Below are positions 8,707 to 16,400 of a stretch of 64,000 nt of DNA, one piece after another. The DNA comes from Clostridia bacterium (GTDB taxonomy: Bacteria; Bacillota; Clostridia; Christensenellales; Aristaeellaceae). The DNA lies in contig JAFROK010000058.1 in NCBI GenBank assembly GCA_017429695.1, positions 32,128 to 96,127 on the forward strand. The letters are read 5' to 3'. Every line of letters begins with the position of its first letter. Position 1 is the stretch's first letter. Below the pieces are notes generated by a model that made no database searches, had not been told where the DNA came from, and saw only the letters and a list, made by a program, of their open reading frames with translations. A program made the translations under genes and the position numbers.

Positions 8707-9924
8707 TCACTTCACTGCCACAGCAGTAATCGTAAACTTCTTATTCTTATCCGTCACCCGGATTTCCACCGTATGTTCCGCAGCCTCCGCTTCATCCAGC
8801 GGCAGCACAATCTCGCTCTGATTCCACTTCCCGGGGCCGCCCTTCAGGGTCATCACGACTTTTCCGTCTACCAGGATCTCCGCCTCGCCGAAGGAGCCCT
8901 CTGCGGAAGCCTTCCATGCAATCAGGCACTTGGAGAATGTTCCCGTAATGGTCATCGGCTCTTCCGAATTGCCGGCTTCATGGAAATAGTTCTTGCCGCA
9001 TACCCAGCCCACCGGCTTGTTCTTGTAAGTACCGATATCCGTGGAATCAAATCCCCCGCGGTTGATCGTTACCCCTTCCGGTTCCGTATCGGCATAAAGG
9101 GTTTTCAGGCCCATGAAATCCGTTCCATAGGCCGGATCCACATCCAGGTTCACATCCGCCGCGTCCGTTTCCTTTGCCGCCGCGTCGGCAATTGCCTGCA
9201 TCAGGCAGTCGCACATAATCCGGTGGCCCGTGGAATTCGGGTGATACTCGTCAAAGAAGAAATCCTTTTTCGTAATTTCCTTTTCCACGTGGGGATAGAT
9301 TCCGTCCGGAATAGAAACCATCATCAGGTCGTACACATCACCGATCTTCCGCAGTTCTTCCTGGATGTTCCATCCGTCGTCCCGCATGGAAAACAGGATG
9401 ATCACGGCCGGCTCATTCGGCTGCTGCAGCACTTCCTTCACCATAGATTCGAAGCACCGGTGTCCGCTGGGTTCTCCCCAGTCGTTCACCGCGAATTCGA
9501 TCACCACTAGGTCCGGATATCCGTCAGGATCCGTTTCCGGCACCCGGTCAATGATATCCCGTTTGAACCGCATCAGGCCGAAGGTGGAAGGTGTTCCGCC
9601 GACGCCGGCGTTCACCAGCGACACGTTGCTGCCGTTATCCACGCCGTAGGTATTTCCGAAGCGCACGGCAAACCGCCGGGCCCAGCATTCGTCATAATTG
9701 GACGCGCCGGCGCCTTCCGTGATGGATCCGCCCATCGTGCCGATGGTGATCTGCTCCCCGGCCTGTGCCTTTTCAATCACCTTCTTCAGCCGCACGTTGT
9801 TGCCGATCCGCATCTCCGCTGCCTTCAGCGCTTCCGGATACCAGTCCTGTTCAAAAAACTCACCCATTGCCGTCCCTCCCACAATCATCATGCATACCAG
9901 CAGGAATGCCGCAAACCGTTTCAT
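8707..9924 (-). CDS. Secreted SGNH/GDSL-type hydrolase
   Basis: A 405-residue protein with a signal peptide (MKRFAAFLLVCMMIVGGTAMG). The SGNH fold follows: GTMGGSITEGAG near residues 63-74 holds the nucleophile Ser, NAGVGGTPS near 105 the Gly block, EFAVNDWG near 143 the Asn block, and DEYHPN near 225 the Asp and His of the triad. A C-terminal beta-rich domain of about 130 residues (from about 275) resembles the carbohydrate-binding modules found in esterases that deacylate polysaccharides. It is likely an extracellular carbohydrate esterase; the substrate is unknown. It has its own promoter and AGGAGG ribosome site, and lies after the terminator of the Rnf operon. Confidence 0.85.
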   Translation of the reverse strand: MKRFAAFLLVCMMIVGGTAMGEFFEQDWYPEALKAAEMRIGNNVRLKKVIEKAQAGEQITIGTMGGSITEGAGASNYDECWARRFAVRFGNTYGVDNGSNVSLVNAGVGGTPSTFGLMRFKRDIIDRVPETDPDGYPDLVVIEFAVNDWGEPSGHRCFESMVKEVLQQPNEPAVIILFSMRDDGWNIQEELRKIGDVYDLMMVSIPDGIYPHVEKEITKKDFFFDEYHPNSTGHRIMCDCLMQAIADAAAKETDAADVNLDVDPAYGTDFMGLKTLYADTEPEGVTINRGGFDSTDIGTYKNKPVGWVCGKNYFHEAGNSEEPMTITGTFSKCLIAWKASAEGSFGEAEILVDGKVVMTLKGGPGKWNQSEIVLPLDEAEAAEHTVEIRVTDKNKKFTITAVAVK

Positions 9925-9969
9925 TGTCCATCCTCCTGTTACCGATAGTAATCATATTTGCCGGACGCT

Positions 9970-9998
9970 ATTTTACCATGCCGTCCGAAACAAAACAA
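9970..9998 (-). promoter_or_regulatory. Promoter of the secreted SGNH hydrolase gene
   Basis: On the minus strand: TTGTTT (9993-9998), 17-bp spacer, TAAAAT (9970-9975). Confidence 0.6.
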
Positions 9999-10021
9999 CC
10001 CGCCTGGAACTGATGCGTTTG

Positions 10022-10052
10022 AAAAAGGAGTCCCCGCATTGCAGAGACTCCC
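10022..10052 (-). terminator. Terminator of the Rnf/flavin operon
   Basis: On the minus strand, GGAGTC/GACTCC arms (10046-10051 and 10027-10032) are followed by TTTTT. It ends the operon that runs from 19267 down to 10122. Confidence 0.75.
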
Positions 10053-10121
10053 TTTCTGTCTGAAAAAAATTCAGTTGATTTTTACCAGGATTTTGTTTAC
10101 TGCTACTGCAACCGCAGCGGA

Positions 10122-11888
10122 TTATTTTGCTACGCCGCCCAGTTCGCTGATCGCAGTTTCCGCCGCAATCCGGCCGAAGATTACGATATCCGCCACCGCG
10201 TTGCCGCCCAGACGGTTGCCGCCGTGCACACCGCCGGTGACTTCGCCCGCTGCATACAGTCCGGGAATGGCGTTTCCTTCGGTATTGATCACATGGGCCG
10301 ATGTATCAATCTTCACGCCGCCCATGGTATGATGGATACCGGGAGCAATCTTGATGGCGTAGTACGGCGGGGTCGTCAGGTCCGCATCCATACCCGTGGT
10401 ACGGCCGAATTCCGGATCATTCTGGTTCTTGACGCACTCATTCCAGTCCGCCAGGGTCTTTGCCAGCGTCGCCGGATCGATATTCAGCTGTTCCGCCAGT
10501 CCTTCAATGGTGTCCGCCTGAACCGTGATACCGGTCTTGACGTACTTCTCAATCGCCTTCAGGTGATCCCGCAGGTTCTGGTCAAAGATGATATAGGCAT
10601 AGCAGCCTTCCTGTTCCAGTTCTGCCGCGGATACCGCGTCGCGGGTCAGCAGTTCATTGGTGAAGCGCACGCCGCTCTGGTTCACCAGGATCGCGCCGTC
10701 ACCGCGGACAGATTCGGTAATCAGCATGGAAGTCGTCTGTTCCACTGTGGGATGCAGCTGGATCTGCTCAATATCCACCAGCGCCGCGCCCAGCGCCTGG
10801 GCCATTACGATACCGTCTCCTGTTGCGCCGGGAGCGTTCGTAGTCACAGTGCCCTTCAGGTCCGGCCGGTACTGGGTGTACATTTCCTCGTTGGCGCCAA
10901 ATCCGCCAGTCGTCAGAATGACCGCTTTGCAGTTGAATGTATAGTTGGCATCCGGGCCTTCCGCCTTCACGCCGCAGATCTTCCCGTCCGCGTCTGTCAG
11001 CAGTTCCGTCGCTTTGGTTTCATACATGATTTCCACGCCCAGTTCATTCAGCTTGGAGCTGAATTTTTCCACCAGGTATTCGCCCACGCCGGAACCGTCC
11101 GCCGGGGCATGGATCCGGTTCACGGAAGCGCCGCCGGAGAAGGAGATCTTCGGCAGGTCCGCACCGATGGAATCCAGCCAGTCAATCGCGCCGGCGGATT
11201 CGCTGGCCATGACCCGCACCAGTTCCGGATCATTCAGGTCGTGGCCGCCCTTGATGGTGTCCGCAACAAACAGATCGACGGAGTCCTCGATCCCCTGTTC
11301 CTTCTGGTAATGGGTTTCTGCAGCATTCATACCGCCGGTGGCCTTGGTGGTATTGCCGCCTGCGTAGGGCATTTTCTCCAGCAGCACGAAGTCCTTCCCC
11401 GCCTGCTTCAGCATGATCGAAGCAGCCATGCCGGCACCACCGGCGCCGATTACCACGATCTCGGTATCAATGGTTTTGTCTTCCTTTTCGCCCTTATCCC
11501 CGGTATCCCGGCGATTCGCGTCCAGCACGGCAATGTCTGCGCCAGCCGCCTGCAGTGCTTCCGTCGCTGCCGCTTTGATGGCAGTGCTGGATACGGTGGC
11601 GCCGCTGATCGCGTCCACATTCGGCGTCTGCGCAGCCATGATGGCGGCGGACAGCTTCCCGGCAGCCATGCCACCCAGTGCTTCCGTTTCTCCGTTGGCG
11701 TCAATCAGCACACCGGTAATCTCATTCTCATCCACAGTAACCCATACTTTGATCGTGCTCAGCAAACCCTGGGCCTCCGCCTCATAGGTGCCGGGGGTAA
11801 ATGTCGCTGCCGGTACAGCCTCCGCCAGTGCGGAAACAGCAAACAGCATCATCACCAGGGTCATCAGCAGGCAAAATAGTTTTTTCAT
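10122..11888 (-). CDS. Exported flavocytochrome-c-like reductase: FMN_bind plus FAD-binding fumarate-reductase-type domain
   Basis: A 588-residue protein with a signal peptide ending near ALA-E (residue 23). An FMN-binding domain follows (about 28-105) with DAISGATVSS, the ApbE target where FMN is joined covalently to Thr. An FAD-binding domain (about 140-585) carries VIGAGGAGMAAS and the C-terminal GLYAAGEVTGGVHGGNRLGGNA. This is the two-flavin layout of extracytosolic fumarate, urocanate or acrylate-type reductases that accept electrons from a membrane donor. It is the last gene of the Rnf operon, 43 bases after the multi-FMN protein. The natural acceptor cannot be read from the sequence. 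Confidence 0.9.
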   Translation of the reverse strand: MKKLFCLLMTLVMMLFAVSALAEAVPAATFTPGTYEAEAQGLLSTIKVWVTVDENEITGVLIDANGETEALGGMAAGKLSAAIMAAQTPNVDAISGATVSSTAIKAAATEALQAAGADIAVLDANRRDTGDKGEKEDKTIDTEIVVIGAGGAGMAASIMLKQAGKDFVLLEKMPYAGGNTTKATGGMNAAETHYQKEQGIEDSVDLFVADTIKGGHDLNDPELVRVMASESAGAIDWLDSIGADLPKISFSGGASVNRIHAPADGSGVGEYLVEKFSSKLNELGVEIMYETKATELLTDADGKICGVKAEGPDANYTFNCKAVILTTGGFGANEEMYTQYRPDLKGTVTTNAPGATGDGIVMAQALGAALVDIEQIQLHPTVEQTTSMLITESVRGDGAILVNQSGVRFTNELLTRDAVSAAELEQEGCYAYIIFDQNLRDHLKAIEKYVKTGITVQADTIEGLAEQLNIDPATLAKTLADWNECVKNQNDPEFGRTTGMDADLTTPPYYAIKIAPGIHHTMGGVKIDTSAHVINTEGNAIPGLYAAGEVTGGVHGGNRLGGNAVADIVIFGRIAAETAISELGGVAK

Positions 11889-11931
11889 GGTACCCCTCCT
11901 TCAATTATTTTGTCGCGTTCCTTGAGTATGC

Positions 11932-14268
11932 TTACTTGATTTTTTCCAATACTTCATTCACCGCGTCCACGACTTCTTTGGAAGAAAGTTTCAGTGTGGC
12001 ACCGGTGATAGCATCCGTTTCGGCTGTTCCGTTTTCGACAATAGCTTTTGCCCACTCCGTTTTGATTTCATCCGTCAGGAAATCACTGTTTTCGCTTTTT
12101 CCCTCTGATGTAATGCGGCAGCCTGTAATTTTTCCATCCTTGGTATCGATATAAACCCGGATGATGCTATAGTCGGTTTCTTTCTTCACCATGAAGCTGC
12201 CATACAGTCCCTGAACGGATTCCGCCGGTTCCTCAGCTTTCGGTTCCTCTTTGGGTTCTTCCTGCGGCCCTTCCGCTGGCGCGGGCGTGCTGGCCTTCGC
12301 CAGGATCTCGTTCACCGCCTCGGTCACCGCCGCCGCGGAGAGTTTCTTGGTCGCGCCGGTAATCACATCCGTCTCGGCCGTTCCGCTCTCCACGATTGCT
12401 TTGGCCCATTCATCCTTGATCTCGTTCGTCAGGAAATCGTTGCCTTCGCTCTTGCCTTCAGAGGTAATCTTACAGCTCGTAATCTTACCGTCTTTGGTAT
12501 CCGCGTATACCCGGATAATGCTGAAGTCCGTTTCTTTTTCCACCATGAAACTGCCATACAGTCCCTGGACAGATTCCGCCGGTTCCTCAGCCTTCGGCTC
12601 CTCTTTGGGCTCTTCCTTCGGCTCTTCCTGCGGTTCTTCCTTCGTCGCTTCTGTCGTCGCAGGCGCGCCGGCCTTCGCCAGGATCTCGTTCACCGCGTCG
12701 GTCACCGCCGCCGCTGAGAATTTCTTGGTCGCGCTCGTAATGACGTCCGTTTCGGCCGTTCCGCTCTCCACGATCGCCTTGGCCCATTCGTCCTTGATCT
12801 CGTCCGTCAGGAAATCGCTGCCTTCGCTCTTACCTTCGGAGGTAATCTTACAGTTCGTAATCTTGCCGTCTTTGGTATCCGCGTATACCCGGATAATGCT
12901 GAAGTCCGTTTCCTTTTCCACCATGAAGCTGCCATACAGTCCCTGGGCGGATTCCGCCGGTTCCTCAGCCTTCGGTTCCTCTTTAGGCTCTTCCGTCGGT
13001 TCTTCCTGCGTTTCGTCCTTCGGCGCTTCTGTCGTCGCGGGCGTGCCGGCCTTCGCCAGGATCTCGTTCACCGCGTCTGTCACTGCCGCCGCGGAGAGTT
13101 TCTTGGTCGCACTCGTGATGACGTCCGTTTCGGCCGTCCCGCTTTCCACGATCGCCTTGGCCCATTCGTCTTTGATTTCGTCCGTCAGGAAATCGCTGCC
13201 TTCGCTCTTACCTTCGGAGGTAATTTTGCATTTCGTAATCTTACCGTCTTTGGTATCCGCGTATACCCGGATAATGCTGAAGTCCGTTTCTTTTTCCACC
13301 ATGAAACTGCCGTACAGTCCCTGGGCGGATTCCTCCGGTTCTTCTGTCTTCGGAGCTTCGGCATGCGTATCCTGAGTGTCCCCTGCGGGTTCCTGGTCCT
13401 TTTCCAGCGGAATGATCTGAATGTTGTCAATTTTGCCGCTCTTTGCATAAACGATCACATCCGAAAGGCCCAGCTGGGTTTCCTGCCGGGTGATATACCC
13501 GCCGTAGAGAACCTTGGCTGCCGCTTTCTTTTCTTCTTCAGCGGGTTTGCTGATCTGGCCCTGGATATCCTTGACCGCGTCAATGACCGCTTTCGATGAG
13601 AAAGCCAGCGTTGCGCCGGTAATGACATCCGTTTCAGCCGTTCCGTTTTCAACAATCGCCTTCGCCCATTCGCTCCGGATCTCGTCCGTCAGGAAGTCTT
13701 TGCTGTCGGGTTTGTCTTCCGATTCAATCAGGCAGTCCGTGATCTTTCCGTCTGCCGCGTCGGCATACACCCGGATGATGCTGAAGTTGGTTTCCTGTTC
13801 AGACTTGTACGCATATTCTTCGGGCGCTTTGGCCGCTTCCGCTGTTTCAGATGCTGCGGGTTCTTCCGTTTTCTTTTCTGTCACACCGTACAGCGAATTC
13901 AGGCCTCTCAGCACTGCCTCTGAGGTAACCGTCGCGCCGGAAATAGCCTCGATGTCGTCCGTGCCGTAGGCAAAGGGACCTTCCTTGTCCAGGAACTGGC
14001 CGATAAATTCGTCTTCGGAGGCTTTCTTTCCAAGGCCTTCCGTTTCATTCGGCGTGTCAATGACGATCTTCCGGATGATATTGCCTTCCCTGGAAACATG
14101 GAGCGTTACGTCGCCGCCAAAACCCTTCTCGGTCACGTCCGTCGTTTCCGTCCGGTTAAAGGTCAGGTTTTTCCCGCCGATAACGCCCGCAACCAGCAGC
14201 ACGATGGCAATCACAACCAATGCACAGATGATGAGCCGGAGCCATTGCTTTTTCTCAAAGTAATCCAT
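11932..14268 (-). CDS. Membrane-anchored multi-FMN-binding repeat protein
   Basis: A 778-residue protein with one N-terminal membrane helix (about 10-30) and an extracytoplasmic array of FMN_bind-type modules. Flavinylation-type motifs lie at residues 110-113 (SGAT), 217-220 (TGAT), 385-388 (TSAT), 511-514 (TSAT), 637-640 (TGAT) and 755-758 (TGAT). A half module near 254-290 has no motif. Modules are joined by Glu/Pro/Lys-rich linkers. In canonical sites the Thr of [ST]GAT carries FMN attached by ApbE; two modules have Ser in place of Gly. It likely relays electrons from Rnf to outside acceptors. It starts 14 bases after rnfB and is followed by a flavin reductase gene. Confidence 0.88.
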   Translation of the reverse strand: MDYFEKKQWLRLIICALVVIAIVLLVAGVIGGKNLTFNRTETTDVTEKGFGGDVTLHVSREGNIIRKIVIDTPNETEGLGKKASEDEFIGQFLDKEGPFAYGTDDIEAISGATVTSEAVLRGLNSLYGVTEKKTEEPAASETAEAAKAPEEYAYKSEQETNFSIIRVYADAADGKITDCLIESEDKPDSKDFLTDEIRSEWAKAIVENGTAETDVITGATLAFSSKAVIDAVKDIQGQISKPAEEEKKAAAKVLYGGYITRQETQLGLSDVIVYAKSGKIDNIQIIPLEKDQEPAGDTQDTHAEAPKTEEPEESAQGLYGSFMVEKETDFSIIRVYADTKDGKITKCKITSEGKSEGSDFLTDEIKDEWAKAIVESGTAETDVITSATKKLSAAAVTDAVNEILAKAGTPATTEAPKDETQEEPTEEPKEEPKAEEPAESAQGLYGSFMVEKETDFSIIRVYADTKDGKITNCKITSEGKSEGSDFLTDEIKDEWAKAIVESGTAETDVITSATKKFSAAAVTDAVNEILAKAGAPATTEATKEEPQEEPKEEPKEEPKAEEPAESVQGLYGSFMVEKETDFSIIRVYADTKDGKITSCKITSEGKSEGNDFLTNEIKDEWAKAIVESGTAETDVITGATKKLSAAAVTEAVNEILAKASTPAPAEGPQEEPKEEPKAEEPAESVQGLYGSFMVKKETDYSIIRVYIDTKDGKITGCRITSEGKSENSDFLTDEIKTEWAKAIVENGTAETDAITGATLKLSSKEVVDAVNEVLEKIK
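11935..13317 (-). repeat. Four tandem coding repeats of the FMN_bind module
   Basis: Units start with LYGSFMV at about 13317, 12939, 12561 and 12207 (minus strand). The first two periods are exactly 378 bp and the third is 354 bp, shortened in the linker. The units are nearly identical over most of their length, which points to recent duplication. Confidence 0.85.
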
Positions 14269-14281
14269 CGTCCGCCCCTCC

Positions 14282-15076
14282 TTAAACTGCCTTCGTGGTG
14301 ATAACCTTCACCGGGCATTTCGCGGCGCACTTGCCGCACAGGGTACACTTCTCCGGGTTCACCCGGGCCAGCGTACTGTCAAATTCAATCGCTTCAGATT
14401 CGCACTGTTTTGCGCACAGGCCGCAGCCGATGCAGCCGGCTGTGCAGACTTTCTTGACCAGCGGTCCCTTGTCCCGGTTCGAGCACTGCACCCGGATGAT
14501 CCGGCTTTCCGGAATCAGGGAGATCAGTCCCCTGGGGCAGGCCTTGACGCACAGCCCGCAGCTGACACAGCGGTTCCGGTTGACCACCGCCACGCCGTTC
14601 TTCACGGAGATCGCCTGCTGGGGGCACACCTCCGCACAGGACCCGAATCCGAGGCAGCCGTAGTTGCAGTCGGTCACGTTGATGCCGCTGAGCACCGCCG
14701 CGCGGCAGTCCTTTTCGCCGATATAGTTGCCCTGGTTTTTCGTCACGTCACAGGTGCCCTTACAGGCTACAAATGCAACCTTCCGTTCCAGCGCATCCGC
14801 CCGGGTACCCATGATATCGCCGATGGCCTCCGCCGAAGCGGCGCCGCCCACCGGGCAGGCATTCACCGGCGCTTCGCCTTTGGCGATCGCCGCGGCCAGC
14901 GCGTCGCATCCGGCGTATCCGCAGGCGCCGCAGTTGTTGCCCGGCAGTTTTTCGCGCACGGCCACTTCCCGCTCGTCAATTTTCACAGCGAACTTCTTGC
15001 TGGTGTATACCAGGCCGATACTTACGATGATGCCAATCGCAATGAAGACCAGCGTCGTTACCAGAATAATATCCAT
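14282..15076 (-). CDS. rnfB: Rnf complex subunit B, polyferredoxin
   Basis: A 264-residue protein with an N-terminal membrane helix (about 5-25). A four-Cys motif NNCGACGYAGCDAL ... ACPVGG follows (about 47-78). Three ferredoxin-type CxxCxxCxxxCP motifs then appear: CVSCGLCVKACP, CIGCGLCAKQCE and CTLCGKCAAKCP, plus a Cys set CNYGCLGFGSCAEVCP. RnfB takes electrons from reduced ferredoxin and passes them into the membrane subunits. It lies 16 bases after rnfA and 13 before the multi-FMN protein, in the order C-DG-E-A-B typical of Clostridia. Confidence 0.95.
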   Translation of the reverse strand: MDIILVTTLVFIAIGIIVSIGLVYTSKKFAVKIDEREVAVREKLPGNNCGACGYAGCDALAAAIAKGEAPVNACPVGGAASAEAIGDIMGTRADALERKVAFVACKGTCDVTKNQGNYIGEKDCRAAVLSGINVTDCNYGCLGFGSCAEVCPQQAISVKNGVAVVNRNRCVSCGLCVKACPRGLISLIPESRIIRVQCSNRDKGPLVKKVCTAGCIGCGLCAKQCESEAIEFDSTLARVNPEKCTLCGKCAAKCPVKVITTKAV

Positions 15077-15092
15077 TTCACGGCGCCTCCCT

Positions 15093-15671
15093 TCACTTCA
15101 GCCCGCCGAAGCCCATAAACGCAATGGACATCAGCGCGGCCGCAATCATCACGATCGGAGCGCCCCGCAGGGGCTTGGGAAGATCTTTTTCATTGATCCG
15201 GGAACGAATTCCCGCCAGCAGGATGATGGCGATGGTATAGCCGACCGCCGTGCCGAAACCGCTGGCCACACTCTGGATGAAGTTGTATCCGTCCTCCACG
15301 TTGTTCAGCGCCACGCCGAGCACCGCGCAGTTGGTGGTAATCAGGGGCAGGTAGATACCCAGCGCCTGGTATACCGCGGGAGAATTCTTCTTCAGGAACA
15401 TTTCAACGATCTGCACCAGCGCGGCGATCACCAGGATGAAAACGATGGTTTTCATGAAATCCATGCCCAGCGGTTTCAGCACCAGGTCATACAGCAGGCT
15501 GGCCACCGCGGAAGCGATGGTGATAACGAAGATGACCGCGCAACCAAGGCTGGCGGACGCCTTCATCTGTTTGGAGACGCCCAGGAAGGAGCAGATGCCC
15601 AGGAACTGGTTCAGCACCACGTTGCTGATCAGGGCGCTGCCCACAATGATCATGATCAGGCTCGTATTCAC
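15093..15671 (-). CDS. rnfA: Rnf complex subunit A
   Basis: A 192-residue integral membrane protein with six hydrophobic segments. It contains NQFLGICSFLGVSKQ near residues 21-35, TTNCAVLGVAL near 113 and the Cys that, with RnfE, holds an iron-sulfur centre inside the membrane in solved Rnf/Nqr structures. RnfA and RnfE are inverted homologues that form the electron and ion path. Its start overlaps the rnfE stop by four bases (ATGA), showing translational coupling. Confidence 0.95.
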   Translation of the reverse strand: MNTSLIMIIVGSALISNVVLNQFLGICSFLGVSKQMKASASLGCAVIFVITIASAVASLLYDLVLKPLGMDFMKTIVFILVIAALVQIVEMFLKKNSPAVYQALGIYLPLITTNCAVLGVALNNVEDGYNFIQSVASGFGTAVGYTIAIILLAGIRSRINEKDLPKPLRGAPIVMIAAALMSIAFMGFGGLK

Positions 15672-16399
15672 TTCGCCTCGCCTCCTTTCTCAGGGGCTGC
15701 GGCTTTCTCTGCCGGTTTCTCCGTCTGCTGTTCCTCCGTCCTGTTCTCACAGGCCGTGGCACACAGCGCGCAGTTGCCGTCGCATCCGCTTTCTACCAGC
15801 TGGCGCTGGCGGGTCTTGATGCCGATAGCGTTCATCACCGCAATGATCAGCGCAAAGACCAGGAAGGCGCCGGGCGCTTTGCCGAAAATGGCAATGCTCC
15901 AGCTTTCCGGCAGGATCCTTAATCCGAAGATGGTTCCCGCGCCGAGGAGTTCCCGGATGGAGGCCGCCAGCGTCAGGGCGATCGTGAAGCCGAGGCCCAT
16001 GCCGATGCCGTCCATCACGGCCAGGCCGGGCGTATGCTTGTTGGCATATGCTTCCGCCCGTCCCAGGATAATGCAGTTCACAACGATCAGGGGAATATAC
16101 ACGCCCAGCGATTCGGATACGCCCGGGGCATATGCCTTGATCAGCAGTTCCGTCACCGTCACCAGGCTGGCCACGATCACGATGTATGCGGGCAGGCGAA
16201 CCTGGTCCGGAATCGCTTTCCGCAGCAGGCTGATGATCAGGTTGCTGAACACCAGTACCGCCAGCGTGCTCAGGCCCATGCCGATACCGTTCATCGCTTC
16301 GGTGGAAACCGCCAGCGCCGGGCACATGCCCAGCATCAGCACCAGCACCGGGTTTTCTTTAACCAGTCCGTTCCAGAGGCGTTCCAAGTATTTCTTCAT
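15668..16399 (-). CDS. rnfE: Rnf complex subunit E with Cys-rich C-terminal tail
   Basis: A 243-residue membrane protein, paralogue of RnfA, with six membrane segments and PVLVLMLGMCPALAVST near residue 17. IPLIVVNCIILGRAEAYA near 105 holds the partner Cys for the intramembrane iron-sulfur centre. After the last helix comes a tail with CDGNCALCATAC (C-x3-C-x2-C-x3-C) and then about 25 Glu/Lys/Ala-rich residues. The tail is not needed for the core fold; its spacing could bind a metal or cluster, but this is inference. It begins one base after the rnfD-rnfG stop. Confidence 0.93.
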   Translation of the reverse strand: MKKYLERLWNGLVKENPVLVLMLGMCPALAVSTEAMNGIGMGLSTLAVLVFSNLIISLLRKAIPDQVRLPAYIVIVASLVTVTELLIKAYAPGVSESLGVYIPLIVVNCIILGRAEAYANKHTPGLAVMDGIGMGLGFTIALTLAASIRELLGAGTIFGLRILPESWSIAIFGKAPGAFLVFALIIAVMNAIGIKTRQRQLVESGCDGNCALCATACENRTEEQQTEKPAEKAAAPEKGGEAK

Positions 16400-16400
16400 C

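Noticed and set aside
10224-11879. 551-codon plus-strand frame opposite the flavocytochrome gene
   Set aside because: It is an antisense shadow of a GC-rich gene with known motifs and has no ribosome site.
12251-13375. Plus-strand frame with internal Ser-rich repeats
   Set aside because: The repeats are mirror images of the FMN_bind repeats on the other strand.
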